This document shows positions 1 to 9,908 of a stretch of DNA of 64,000 bases, piece after piece. A program made the position numbers and the translations under genes. Origin of the DNA: Hemibagrus wyckioides (taxonomy: Eukaryota; Chordata; Actinopteri; Siluriformes; Bagridae). Numbering within the stretch: the first letter of the stretch is position 1; each line of letters begins with the position of its first letter. The stretch spans positions 29,409,355 to 29,473,354 of the forward strand of contig NC_080715.1 in NCBI RefSeq assembly GCF_019097595.1. Direction: 5' to 3'. Under the pieces are notes generated by a model. The model worked only from the letters and a program-made list of their open reading frames with translations, made no database searches and was not told the origin of the DNA.

Positions 1-135
1 ACAACCTTAAGCCACCAAAATTGAACTGATGTAGAGGTGGAAATTTGCATCTGGTGTTATAACAGATACCAAATTTTGCTAATAAACAACACTTCAGATT
101 GTAGTTTATGTCACAGCTCATCTTCATCCTTGCAG

Positions 136-243
136 ATCCTTGACAAGCAGAAAGATGTTTTTTGTGGATATGTCTCTTTAGAGTCACAGCAAACCATCCT
201 TGGACTTGTGGGGAAAAAGGGAAAAGAAAAAAAAGTTGTATAA
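136..243 (+). CDS. Candidate terminal exon of an unrecognised gene
   Basis: A strong-looking acceptor (pyrimidine-rich ctcatcttcatccttgcag) ends at 135. It is followed by 35 open codons, ILDKQKDVFCGYVSLESQQT and a lysine-rich end (KKGKEKK), with a TAA stop at 241-243. I do not recognise the protein. Against it: no AATAAA is seen in the following 150 bases, and a minus-strand gene starting at 1510 and running left would overlap it. The open frame also continues upstream of the acceptor, so the splice reading is inference only. Confidence 0.3.
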   Translation: MLDKQKDVFCGYVSLESQQTILGLVGKKGKEKKVV

Positions 244-397
244 TATTTTATTTGGCTTTTACCTACTTTCAATATCTTAAAAGCACACAACTATATAAGG
301 TAGACATTTATAATTCTTCATTAATAAGTCATCAATAAGTCTTCATTTTACATGTAGCATGTAACATTATTGTTCCTCCGTAAATATTATTTCTATA

Positions 398-869
398 CAC
401 CAATCGGGTATAAAATTATGAGCAGTGAGAGGTGACGTGAGTAACACTGATGATCTCCTCATCATGGCACCTGTTAGTGGGTGGGATATATTAGGCAGCA
501 AGTGAACATTTTGTCCTCAAAGTTGATGTGTTAGAAGCAGGAAAAATGTTGGGTGTTCTCTTGTGGGGTGTTCCCGGTCTGCAGTGGTCAGTATCTATCA
601 AAAGTGGTCCAAGGAAAGAACAGTGGTGAATTGGCGACAGGGTCATGGGTGGCCAAGGCTCACTGATGCACGTGGGGAGCGAAGGTTGGCCCGTGTGTTC
701 CGATCCAACAGACAAGCTACTGTTGCTCAAATTGCTGAAGAGGTTAATGCTGGTTCTGATAGAAAGGTGTCAGAATACACAGTGCATGACGGGTCAGGGC
801 TGTTTTGGCAGCAAAAGTGGGGCCAACACAATATTAGGCAGGTGATCATAATGTTATGCCAGATCAGTG
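398..869 (+). mobile_element. Tc1-like element, internally deleted (D-x36-E family, copy 1)
   Basis: Both terminal inverted repeats are present (CACCAATCGGG... at the left, ...GATCAGTG at the right), flanked by TA at 396-397 and 870-871. The left side runs through the 5' leader into the transposase helix-turn-helix and the segment reading EVNAGSDRKVSEYTVH, then jumps to the 3' untranslated end. The catalytic domain is missing, so this is a non-autonomous derivative. It lies in the first intron of the methyltransferase-like gene if that gene is real. Confidence 0.85.
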
Positions 870-1399
870 TATATCCCTACACAACTCTTTTTTTAGAAAT
901 GAAGAAAAATTCCATTATCCATAAACTGCAAACAAATAGCTGAGCTGTCCAGAGCTTAAGGTCTCACTTATCATAATGAGGAAAATGAAGACCGGTAGTA
1001 TATTTTAAAGACCAGAATGTTTTTTTTTTTTAGAAGTATAAAATAAAATAATTTTAAAATATCATTGTTCATTTTGTGTTCCCAGGCATCTGCACGCTTG
1101 ACCTTTTATGGAAATTTGTGCGTGTGGTTACCTGGGAAAAGGTTTTGCACTTTATAGGGGATCCAATACATGCACTAAAGCATGAAAAAAATGTTTGCAC
1201 AACATCAATGCAACATTAGAACATAACCTTCTTTGAGAATATTCCAAAAATAGTTTTAGCTTAGTGTTTTTTTGTCCAACATAAACTGAATCAGGTGTGT
1301 TGGTGCAGGAAGGAGCAAAATCATCAAAGGTTATATTTTAAAGCCAGTATGGATAATATTATGGAAATGAATGATTGTGTGAATGAATATCTATCTTAC
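870..1399. other. AT-rich intronic DNA, no feature seen
   Basis: This is intron sequence of the minus-strand gene, if real. I looked for a second exon with a SAM-binding motif here and in 1-397 and found none. Confidence 0.4.
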
Positions 1400-1510
1400 C
1401 TTCTTGTTCAGGTACTCCAGAATGATCTCCATTACGCTATCAGGTGGAATAATGCGATACTTTTGGTAAATTGATGCATGGTGTTTCTCCTCAAACAGCC
1501 TGTGAGCCAT
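1400..1510 (-). CDS. First coding exon of a class-I methyltransferase-like gene (partial)
   Basis: On the minus strand an ATG at 1510 opens 37 codons beginning MAHRLFEEKHHASIYQKYR and ending ILEYLNKK. They run straight into a GT donor (gtaaga, first intron base 1399) in phase 0. An in-frame TAA lies 14 codons upstream and the start has a strong Kozak context (gccATGG), so this is the true start. The pattern of RLFE, HASxYQKYR, PP and a final YL with lysines resembles, from memory, the N-terminus of small fish SAM-dependent methyltransferases (Methyltransf_11 type), just ahead of the SAM-binding GxGxG exon. That exon is not in the window, and no exon 2 is visible down to base 1, so the gene must continue leftwards. 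The exon call is seen in the sequence; the family is recognition from a short segment; substrate unknown. Confidence 0.65.
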
Positions 1511-1587
1511 GGCACTCGAGATTCTTCCCAGGAGTGACTCAGCACACGTTTAAGCTCTTGTACTGCTCACGCTCTGGCTAATCATTA
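1511..1587 (-). promoter_or_regulatory. 5' UTR of the methyltransferase-like exon, with possible splice acceptor and ARE/NF-E2-like site
   Basis: Just upstream of the ATG the minus strand has a run of nine T and ctgaag, a plausible 3' splice site, so the exon may begin at 1587 with an earlier noncoding exon further right. TGACTCAGC at 1535-1543 (plus orientation) fits the antioxidant-response/NF-E2 core TGACnnnGC. It may be coincidence: a 9-base degenerate motif occurs often. No TATA box is evident. Confidence 0.35.
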
Positions 1588-1797
1588 CTTCAGAAAAAAA
1601 AACAGAGATAAAAAATGACATGGGTAAACATTGTGTATGAAGGTTATCACATATCCTTCGACAGCAGCGACGGAGTTAACTAGTATTTTCCTGTGTAATA
1701 AATACTTTATACTGGATGATCGCACATCCTTAGAGTATATTAATACATACTGAAATAGTCATTTCTGCCCTGTCTGTTTATCAGAAGATACCCTCAC

Positions 1798-1936
1798 TGC
1801 TCACTTTAGTAGAAAATCCTGCACATTCATGCAGTTAGCAAATCAGTCAATCATGTGGCAGTAGCACAATGCAAAAAAAAAAATATCACAAACTACATGA
1901 ATGTGCTTAATAAAGTAGACAGTGAGTGTATATTGA
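1798..1936. mobile_element. Short MITE with Tc1-like ends
   Basis: About 140 bp bounded by inverted ends: cactttagtag at the left and ttaataaagtagacagtgag at the right. Internal sequence gcaaatcagtcaatcatgtg matches the 5' untranslated part of the fish Tc1 family also seen at 48795-49312. It appears to be two 5' ends of that family joined head to head. Confidence 0.5.
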
Positions 1937-2090
1937 AGGAATATAGTGTGTACCACTCAGTGCCTGGATGTTCATCAAGATAAGGGCACTTGTTCCTCAG
2001 CTTTTATCTCGACCCTTGGGAATATTTTGTTTCTGTGTATACAGTAGGTACCATAACTTTAATTTAAATGAGTTAGTATTGCACAATATA

Positions 2091-2162
2091 CACTATATTG
2101 TCAAAAGACACCCCTCCAAATCACTGAACTCAGGTGCTGTTTTTCAAGGGTTGGGCTTGGCC
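2091..2162 (+). mobile_element. 5' fragment of the CACTATATTG Tc1 family
   Basis: It begins after TA (2089-2090) with CACTATATTGTCAAAAG and continues with the leader typical of this family (acacccctccaaatca). It stops abruptly where the hAT remnant begins. Confidence 0.7.
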
Positions 2163-2448
2163 TAGGGCTGCAGCTATCGATTATTTTAGTAATCGAGTAT
2201 TCTACCGATTATTCCATCGATTAATCAGATAAGAAGTACTTTTTCTTTATTAAAGAGGAATACTAAATATGCAAGAGAAAATAAGACAGGTCTCTTAAAA
2301 TGAACAACTAAGTGGTTTCCTATTAAAAAAAAAAAAACTATTTAGTGCATTTAATTGACATTCAAAATGCAAATACAAATATATAAATTAAAAAAAAATA
2401 AAAAACTTAATTACTTTAAAAGAAGGTAAAAATAGTACAACTTAAAAC

Positions 2449-2450
2449 AA

Positions 2451-2502
<52 letters not shown>
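2449..2502. repeat. (AAT)n microsatellite
   Basis: About 18 uninterrupted AAT units inside the hAT remnant. Confidence 0.95.
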
Positions 2503-2503
<1 letters not shown>

Positions 2504-2967
2504 CTAAACATTGCATTTATGTTGTGCAACTTAATTTTGACGTTTCAGTCTAGCTACAGCTCAAGCATGACATAAGCCTTTACTGTCTTCCTGGAAGACT
2601 TTGTGGTTTTTGTAAGAGGACAGGAAGGTAACTTGGAACAAGAACAAGAGTCCATACACATCAAATTTCTTAACACATTTTCCTGTGACATGAAATTAGA
2701 GTTATTTGGAGAATAAACCCTCTTAAATGTCTCTCTACATACTGGTGTGTGTGTGCCAACTAGCCACCATACTGATTTACGTTCTTAAATAGTCACTACA
2801 TGTAGCCACAATCCACATACATTTATACCGGCCTTAATTCGTAATTTCAACTAGCAATCATATTGTTTTAAGCTAAGTGCGAATGTTCATACTGATTTAA
2901 GCAAAGTGTGAAGCTTGTGTCTACTCCGTGGACTTAAAGCGGGGACTGTGTGTGAATGAGATATTAA

Positions 2968-3375
2968 CACGGTGAGGTTAGTTTGATATTCGGACATTAG
3001 ACAGACATTCGGAAGCGGTATTTTAGGGGCCGTCGACAAATTTCTGTACGACTGAAATGTAGTACTTGTTACTTAGCTGGCTACGTGCCCCAGTTATTCT
3101 AATTTCTTCTTAAATATAGATATGCCATGCGTCATTGCATACAGCTTTCGTTAATTTATTAATAATAATTTTAAAAATCACTATTCCTTCAATACCTTCT
3201 AGGTCATGTAACCCTGTGACCCCAAACTAGTACCAAAATAATCTATTTGGAAACCCCCATGAGGTACACCTCTTGTTATCCCAAAATATGTCTTCATTGA
3301 TTTTTATTTGTTGACGGTCCCTAAAATACCGCTTCCGAATATCTAATGTCCGAATATCAAACTAACTTCACCGCG
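2968..3375. mobile_element. Foldback element with about 65-bp terminal inverted repeats
   Basis: The left arm (about 2968-3037) reads gttagtttgatattcggaca ... ggaagcggtattttagggrc. The right arm (about 3310-3375) is its near-perfect reverse complement. The left arm contains one extra short duplication (agacattcgg). No coding potential is seen. It sits inside the hAT BED exon, so it inserted later than the hAT. Confidence 0.75.
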
Positions 3376-3639
3376 GTTGAGATGTTGGAGTTTGGAACTT
3401 GTAGTGTTGTGGTACACCAGTTCAGTCTTACAGTAATCACACTCTACACAGTTTTCTGTCTGTTTTAGTTTGAAATGATCCCACACTTTGAAAACTTTCT
3501 GCCGTTTTCTTTGGCCTGAATCTTCTCTGTGTGTAGTTACAGTAAATGGACTAAACGAAGCTTAGAGGCAACTAATTTGCCTCTATGATTTTTTGTATTC
3601 AACTATTACTCGAGTTACTTGAAGAATCATTTCAGCCCA

Positions 3640-3974
3640 AAGGAATTCTTTTTTTCCCACTCTAATTCATCCCAAAGGCCTTCCATCATGTTGAGGTCAG
3701 GACTCTGTGCAGGACAGTCAAGTTCCTCCACACCAAACTCACTCACTCGTCCATGTATTTATGGACCTTGCTTTGTGCACTGGTGTACAGTCATGTTGGA
3801 ACAGGAAGCGGTCATCCCCAAACTGTTTCCACAAAGTTGGGAGCATGAAATTGTCCAAAATGCCTTAGTATGCTGAAGCATTAAGAGTTCCTTTCACTGG
3901 AATTAAGGGGCCGAGCCCAAACCCCTGAATTCAATGATTTGGAGGGGTGTCCCAAAACTTTTGGCAATATCGTG
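3640..3974 (-). mobile_element. Fragment of the CACTATATTG Tc1 family
   Basis: Read on the minus strand, it starts after TA (3975-3976) with the terminal repeat CACGATATTGCCAAAAG. It passes through an internal deletion into transposase sequence around the second catalytic Asp, and ends near the third acidic position at the hAT border. Transposase is non-functional. Confidence 0.75.
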
Positions 3975-3984
3975 TATTTATATT

Positions 3985-4290
3985 ACATTCATAGCTTCTG
4001 GCAGACACCCTTATCCAACCCTTATAAGTCTCTATCAATGAGTACATCAACACTGGTTCACCAGGTCTAAGGATACCATCAAAAAAACGCACAATTGTTT
4101 TTAAATACATAAAACAAACAGGAAAAAACCAAGCGCTAGTTTAAGTGTTTCAGGAAGAGGTTGGTCTTCATCCGTCGTTTGTTTCGGCTCTTCAGACATC
4201 TAGGGGAGGTTTATTCCACCACTTTGGTGCCAGAACAGAGAAGAGTCTTGATGTATACCTACCTTGTACCCTGAAAGATGGTGGGAATAA
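3985..4290 (-). repeat. SINE-like interspersed repeat
   Basis: It begins with cttctggcagacacccttat, the reverse complement of the conserved V-SINE-type tail. It continues through a segment (ggtttattccaccactttgg) that I recall as a dispersed fish repeat. No tRNA-like promoter is visible in this copy. Confidence 0.45.
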
Positions 4291-4716
4291 AGATAGTGGG
4301 ATAATAAGAAATACACACTGAAAAGTAAATAAAACACAACCTAGATTTGCCTCACAGTTATACCTGAATAGCTAAATAATAGACTGTAAATGGAATAGCA
4401 CAGAGGTGTGTAGAGCTGGACATTTTGGACATTTGGACTGAATAACAGGCGGTTAATAAGCATGGTTTAACCTGAGACACTAGTTTTTAATCTAAGCCAA
4501 AACCAATACTTAAATTCTTTGGCAAATATTTGTATCTATTTAATCTATTAGCTGTTATCCACCTAGTGCACAGTAATGACAAGCAAAGTTTGTCACCAAT
4601 AGGCGACAGGAGAAAAAAAAAGATAGAGTACAGTGTATGTGTCTTGGATTTTACGCTGGAGCAGTGAGAATCATCTGGATATCTCCATATCTGGACAATC
4701 AAAAAGACAGAAAGTA
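4291..4716. other. Unique AT-rich DNA, nothing recognised
   Basis: No open frame with family resemblance, no repeat and no splice-flanked exon was seen. Confidence 0.4.
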
Positions 4717-5889
4717 TATCGATTAGCCATAACATTTTGACCACCTGTCTAATGTTGTGTTGGTCCCCCTTTTGCTGCCAAAACAGCTCTGACCCATCAA
4801 GGCATGGACTCCACTAGATCCCTGAAGGTGTGCTGTGGTATCTGGCACCAAGATGTTAGCAGCAGATCCTTTAAGTCCTGTAAATTGCGAGGTGGGGCCT
4901 CCATGGATCGAACTTGTTTGTCCAGCACATCCAACAGATGCTGGATTGGATTAAGATCTGGGGAATTTGGAGGCCAAGTCAACACTTCAAACTCATTGTT
5001 GTGCTCATCAAACCATTTCTGAACCATTTTTGCTTTGTAGCACAGTGCATTATCCTGCTGAAATCCTGAATCCTGTTTCCATGAAAGGGTGTTCATGGTC
5101 TGCAACAATGATTAGGTAGGTGGTACATGTCAAAGGACCCAAGGTTTCCCAGCCGAACATTGTCCAAAGCATGACACTGCCTCCACCGGCTTGACTTCTT
5201 CCCATAATGCATCCTGGTGCCATGTGTTCCCTAGGTATGCGACGCACACACACCCGGTCATCCACGTGATGTAAAAGAAAATGTGATTCATTAGACCAGG
5301 CCACCTTCTTCCACTGCACCGTGATCCACTTCTGATACTCCCATGCCCATTATTGGCGCTTTTGGTGGTTCACAGGGGTCAGCATGGGCACCCTGACTGG
5401 TCTGCGGCTATACAGTCCCATACGCAACAAACAGCCCTGCACTGTGTATTCTGACATCTTTCTATCAGAACCAGCATTAACTTCTTCAGCAGTAGCTCGT
5501 CTGTTGGATCAGATCACACGGGCCAGCCTTCACTCTCCACATGCATCAATGATACTTGGCCACCCATGACCCGGTCACCGGTTCACCACTGTTCCTTCCT
5601 TAGACCACTTTTGATAGATACTGACCACTGCAGACCGGGAACGCCACACAAGAGCTGTAGTTTTGGAGACTCTCTGATCCTGTCATCTAGCCATCACAAT
5701 TTGGCCCTTCATTAAACTCGCTCAAATCCTTACCCTTGTCCATTTTTCCTCCTTCTAACATCAACTTTGAGGACAAAATGTTCACTTGCTGCCTAATATA
5801 TCCCACCCACTAACAGGTGCCATGATGAGGAGATCATCAGTGATATTCACTTCACCTCTCACTGCTCATAATGTTATGCCTGATTGGTG
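4717..5889 (-). mobile_element. Near full-length Tc1-like element (D-x36-E family, copy 2)
   Basis: About 1.17 kb, with TA at 4715-4716 and 5890-5891 and inverted ends related to CACCGATCAGGCATAAC. The transposase runs right to left. This is the longest copy of the family that is also represented at 398, 11221, 17218, 24953, 27192, 31170 and 40927. Confidence 0.9.
4797..5743 (-). pseudogene. Tc1-like transposase pseudogene
   Basis: The start (MDKGKDLSEF, ATG at 5743) and the end (...DLVESMP, stop at 4797) are both recognisable, but frameshifts split the frame. Catalytic positions are damaged. The first acidic site reads WSNESHF, with Asn where Asp is expected. The second, QQDNALCY, keeps Asp. 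The third reads SPDLNPIQ, with Gln (codon at 4941-4943) instead of Glu. Thirty-six residues separate the second and third positions, the spacing of the DD36E group rather than the usual 34. It would have cut and pasted the element using the flanking inverted repeats. Now inactive. Confidence 0.85.
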
Positions 5890-5891
5890 TA

Positions 5892-6435
5892 CATTAACTA
5901 TATTTTCTCAACACCTTGGAGGAACCTGTGTGTCAGCTTGTAACTATGATTAATAATTAAAGGCACCCTCTCCTCCAAAGCTGTAAATTATTATCATCTT
6001 TATATGCCATGCTACTTCAAGCCCAGCCTCCTATCCTTTAAGACACGAGGATATCCAGGTGATTTTCAGGTGTTAGCATAGAAAGTTAGCAACATAACTA
6101 GAGCAATTAATGGCGTAGGCGAGGGGCATGCACGGTCACGCACTTCAGGGGGCGGGGTTAATCTATATCACTGCCTTATTGACTTGTATTTGATTTTAAA
6201 CAAACTCACCATCCGCGCGTGGCTTATTGTGACAGGTGATGCTAGAGACAGAGAGACTCCAGAGACGTCTATTTAGAGCTGAATTTTCATTTTCTTGATA
6301 AGGATCTTATGCACGCTTTTCCAACAAGCAGATATTAAAAGAAAACTTTACGAAAAAGGCTTCGAGTGTGTGCCTCTGTGTGTGTATGTGTGTGTGGGTC
6401 CGTGCTCGACTCGAATTGCCACCTCCTGTAGTTAG
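5892..6435. other. Unique region, nothing recognised
   Basis: Mixed composition with a GC-richer patch near 6110-6160 (ggggcggggtt) and a short GT run at 6377-6398. No gene or repeat family recognised. Confidence 0.4.
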
Positions 6436-6448
6436 TTTTTAGTCTTTA

Positions 6449-6510
<62 letters not shown>

Positions 6511-6536
6511 CTAATAAATTGAATAAAGACTAAAAA
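6436..6536. repeat. (TA)n microsatellite flanked by a 13-bp perfect inverted repeat
   Basis: TA repeats fill 6452-6509. The arms TTTTTAGTCTTTA (6436-6448) and TAAAGACTAAAAA (6524-6536) are exact reverse complements, so the whole block can form a hairpin or cruciform. Confidence 0.9.
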
Positions 6537-7195
6537 AAGAGTCTAAAGTAAAATTTTAATTGCGATAAAGCGGATAACAACACACACGAAGTGATCGCGC
6601 CCTCTTTCACCAATTCTCGCGAGATTTCCCCAAAGCTCTTAAAGCGACACCACGAATTTTTTTTTTCCCTCAATGATCAAGATTTTAGCACTATTAAAAG
6701 TATCCTTACAATTAATGGAAATAAACATTGTCTTAGTTGACATAATTTATGCATGGAAATTAATCAACAAACACAGTCCTTCTCCCAACGCGTTATTTAA
6801 AACTATCAACATATATTACTTAAAAACAAGACTGTATTCAAGATAAACTGGTTTAATAAAGTGAATTAATGTTTGTGGAGGAAAAGGTGCAGTCATTTTT
6901 GCTGTTTATACGATTCAACACTTCTGACTGAGATCCAGTTCATAACACTGAAAATAAGTTCATTCTGAGCCTGTTCTAAACTTGAAAAAAAAAAAGAACA
7001 CTTTATTAGAAATTAACCAGGGATTAAATCACTATTCTTAGTACAGAAGAGTTAAATTTTTCACTGGATAAATTTGTAATTTATAGTAACAAAATACAGA
7101 GCTATACAATAATGCCCTATACAAGAGTCTGTATTTCTTTCTTTTGTGAAAGTGTCTTTTTTCTTCATTTGTGAATTAAAACAAAATTAAAATTA

Positions 7196-7197
<2 letters not shown>
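6537..7197. other. Unique AT-rich DNA
   Basis: A slightly GC-richer start (tctcgcgagatttcccc near 6617) is followed by AT-rich DNA. No gene evidence. Confidence 0.35.

Positions 7198-7228
<31 letters not shown>
7198..7228. repeat. (TTA)n microsatellite
   Basis: Ten TTA units. Confidence 0.9.
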
Positions 7229-7230
<2 letters not shown>

Positions 7231-7304
7231 GTAAATTCATATAAAGCAACAGAACTTTTAATTTGAAAGCCTTGTATTGCCGTCAGACTGTCGGTCAGAC
7301 TTGT

Positions 7305-7465
7305 CACTAGATCCGTAGCGGAAACACGATTTGTACTGCGCATGTGCAGAAATGTGTCTCCTTCTTTTAATACTACTAATGATATAATGTTATAATGTGT
7401 TGCTGGCAGCAATTAAGCGCATGCGCAGAACAAATCGTGTTTCCGGGACGGATCGAGTAGTGACA
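7305..7465. mobile_element. Foldback MITE with about 45-bp inverted arms
   Basis: The left arm (gtcactagatccgtagcgg, then aaacacgatttgt) pairs with the right arm (acaaatcgtgtttccgggac, then ggatcgagtagtgac), around an AT-rich loop of about 70 bp. GC-rich tips (gcgcatgcgc) sit next to the loop. Non-coding. Confidence 0.75.
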
Positions 7466-7867
7466 CGGCTAACAAAATTTTAGTGTTACAAAACTGTTAT
7501 AAAGAGTGTTTGCATTTGTAATTTTAAGGACATAGTCCCAAAAATTTACATCATATAAAGTTATATAAGTTTACTTATGATGTTTTAAAATTAAAGTGAT
7601 CATTTTCCATCATCCATGCTAACTTCCATGTAGTGTTGAAGTTTGCTTAGCTCTGTTGAAAAAAAAAAACACGTACACAGTGGCAATTGGTTTTCTTTTG
7701 TAGATTTTAATCTCTCATTAGTGTGTGTGTGTGTGTCTGATGATTTAACCAGTGATGAGATACACACTTCCTGATAAACAGAGATTTGATGTAAGTTGGT
7801 GTATCCTGGGCTCTGATGGCTTGAACTCAGGGACACACTGCATGGGATGCTGTACTTGGACCCTCTA

Positions 7868-8062
7868 AACCAGGGCTGTCCAGTCTTCTCCACAAAGGCG
7901 CAGTGTGGTTGTAGGTTTTCATCCCACTCAAGTAGGACAGCTAGGAATCTACACCATCAATCAGCTACACCTGATTCCATCTGTTTAATCGGTTGATTTT
8001 TTGGCTTTCAATAGACTCAGGTGTGGCTTCTGATTGGTTGGAATGAAAACCTGCACTCACAC
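7868..8062. mobile_element. Palindromic MITE of a common fish family, 3' truncated
   Basis: The left arm (accagggctgtccag ... gtgtggttgtaggttttcat) is mirrored by the right arm (ggaatgaaaacctgcactca). The final part of the right arm is lost at the border with the LINE fragment. Recognised by its foldback structure. Confidence 0.6.
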
Positions 8063-8094
8063 CAGACCTCTCTGAATAAGATCAGATATTCTAT

Positions 8095-8205
8095 ACACTG
8101 CCCCTCACACACACTTTTCACCCTCCTGCCATCTGGAAAAAAAAAGCACCAAAGCACTGTACCTGTTTCTTTCCTCAAGCCATTAGACTCCTCGATACTC
8201 ATAAC
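8095..8205 (+). pseudogene. LINE ORF2 C-terminal fragment
   Basis: The translation contains HTLFTLLPSGKKKH then SFLKPLDSS, the end of the CR1/L2/Rex1-type reverse transcriptase protein, where such LINEs carry LFxLLPSGRRYR. Only the last few dozen codons remain. Confidence 0.55.
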
Positions 8206-8370
8206 GAAACTGATATCAAGTTGCTTTCATTGTCATTTCAACCATATATATTTGACGCAGTATATAGTGAAATGAGACATTTCTCTAGGACCTACATAAA
8301 ACAACACAGAGCTAAGGACTTAAAGTAACTTGTCCCAGCCACATAAAGTGCAACAAAACACTACAGGACA
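8206..8370 (-). repeat. LINE/SINE 3' tail, inverted
   Basis: Read in reverse it contains ttgcactttatgtggctggg, cttagctctg and ttgaaatgacaatgaaagca. The same order occurs on the plus strand at 54640-54885, so these are two copies of one retroposon tail in opposite orientations. Confidence 0.6.
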
Positions 8371-8469
8371 GATACACAAAATAGCACCAACCATTATACA
8401 TTCTGTGTATTTTACAGTATATTCTGCAACAATAAGAGGATTGTGAACAAAGAGGGTTCTTTTAAACAT

Positions 8470-8492
8470 ACACTGATCAGGCATAACATATT
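8470..8492 (+). mobile_element. Isolated Tc1 terminal repeat (D-x36-E family)
   Basis: tacactgatcaggcataaca matches the terminal repeat of the family. Nothing else of the element is present beside it. Confidence 0.6.
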
Positions 8493-8836
8493 GGTTCTCT
8501 AAAGATCCTCCCACTGCTCTGTAAGAGTGAATCAGACCAGTTAGAGCCGGTATTGTTTTATTCCAGTTCCAATTAATGAAATATTGCAGATTAAAAGATC
8601 CATATTCTTTATGAAAGTTTGTTTTTACAAAAGCACTGAACAGTTTTATTGAAGCGCTAAGACGTTATTTCGTCTCACCTCGTCAATTAAAACAAAATCA
8701 TGTGAAAAATGGAAATATTGATAGAAGTCTTATTCGAAGTACTCAAAATCAGTGGCGGGCCATGCATTTCAGACCTAGGCCTTCACTGGTGTCCTTCCTG
8801 AATTAATCCACCTCTATACCATCATTATGACACCAC

Positions 8837-9251
8837 CATGGGCGTCGCTAGGTCATTTTCTACTCAGCCCTCCTAAAACTCTGCAATTCTCCATAAACTG
8901 TACACAAACTGGTGATCGCCTCAGTCCCCTTTAAATTTCATATGAAACTTCGGCTCTTCCGGGTCTTTCACCGCGTTCATCAATCCGCAGACTGCAGAGC
9001 GAGGATCAGAGGACAAGTGTGTGTGTGTGTGTGTGAGAGAGATCAGGAAGACTCGTATTTGGCTTGTACAGTACTCAAATGTTATGCACATCTATGCAAT
9101 ACAGTGGAATGCTGCAATAAGTTTACCATCCTACCCTGTTAGTCAAACGTTTATTTTATTTTATTTTATTTTATTTTATTATTTATTACTATTATACCCT
9201 CATTAGTGCTGAGCCCCCCTTAAATGAAAATTGTAGAATCGCCCCTGGACG
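8837..9251. mobile_element. Element nested in the hAT-like transposon
   Basis: The left end (atgggcgtcgctagg ... ctcagccctcct) and right end (gagccccccttaaatg ... gaatcgcccctgg) are imperfect inverted repeats. The interior has a GT run (9018-9036) and a TTTTA microsatellite (9151-9187). Family not identified. Confidence 0.45.
9151..9187. repeat. (TTTTA)n microsatellite
   Basis: About seven pentanucleotide units, the last ones degenerate. Confidence 0.85.
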
Positions 9252-9908
9252 CCACGGCAATAGATACTAATCAACCGTTAAACAGGAGAGTAAAAAAGAA
9301 ATTAGGCTACAGTATTTCACACCTCACAAGGAATAGTCCATTTTATTATGGTTACTTTTCTCAAAAAAAGACATTCTTGATGCTGTATGCAGCAAACTGC
9401 AATCTCCGGAGGATGCAGCATCCAAAATGAGATGCAGTGAATATAGAAACACTTTATATGTACGGTTCACTGCCTCTGACTACTTCAATTATCCAATCAA
9501 AGGACGGGAAATTGCTGACGTAATCGTATGCCTGCTAGATGGCCCCAGTGACGCCAACTCGAAATCTGATTGGTTAAGGTAACAATTTCATTGTCACTTA
9601 TTTTAAGCTATGGGCGCCTTCACTATTGATTCTGAAGGCCTTAAGGCAGATTTCTTTCACTCTGGCGACACATGATGTCAGCCACTGGCTGAAATATGAT
9701 TGGATAAATACTAATCATAAATAGACACTACTGGAAGCAGTGCAACCAAGAGAAACACTACGTAATGTAGAGATTATACTGTTGGGAATAATTTAATACA
9801 CATTCATGGAAAAATATATTAAATATATTAAAATGCAAGTCAGTGATTCAGATCACTGCTGTTTAGGCCAGCAGAGAAGGCCTTGCTGGCCCTGACGGCC
9901 CACCACTG

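Larger units (their letters stand above)
2163..3639 (-). mobile_element. hAT-type transposon remnant with BED zinc-finger coding segment
   Basis: The ends are degenerate inverted repeats: tagggctgca followed by repeated atcgatta motifs on the left, and ttcagccc preceded by a related set of ctcgagttac motifs on the right. On the minus strand, 3378-3510 reads VFKVWDHFKLKQTENCVECD then YCKTELVYHNTTSSKLQHLN. That is the BED-finger pattern: aromatic start, two cysteine positions and the beginning of the His pair. The rest of the transposase is absent; the left part holds an AAT microsatellite and AT-rich DNA. The BED exon is cut right after LQHLN by the foldback element at about 2968-3375. No matching 8-bp target duplication is seen, so the outer borders are probably rearranged. 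Confidence 0.65.
8750..9908. mobile_element. hAT-like non-autonomous transposon with 8-bp target duplication
   Basis: Ends CAGTGGCGGGCCATG and (reverse complement of the right end) CAGTGGTGGGCCGTC form inverted repeats. The element is bordered by CTCAAAAT (8742-8749) and CTCATAAT (9909-9916), an 8-bp target duplication with one mismatch, as expected for the hAT superfamily. There is no long open frame, so it is non-autonomous. It contains another element at about 8837-9251. Confidence 0.75.

Noticed and set aside
2163..3639. 8-bp target duplication for the hAT remnant
   Set aside because: I compared the flanks gcttggcc and aaggaatt and found no match.
4804..5022. Plus-strand frame over the Tc1 element, and similar ones at 31126 and 53279 and 53350 (minus)
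   Set aside because: They are antisense to transposase sequence.
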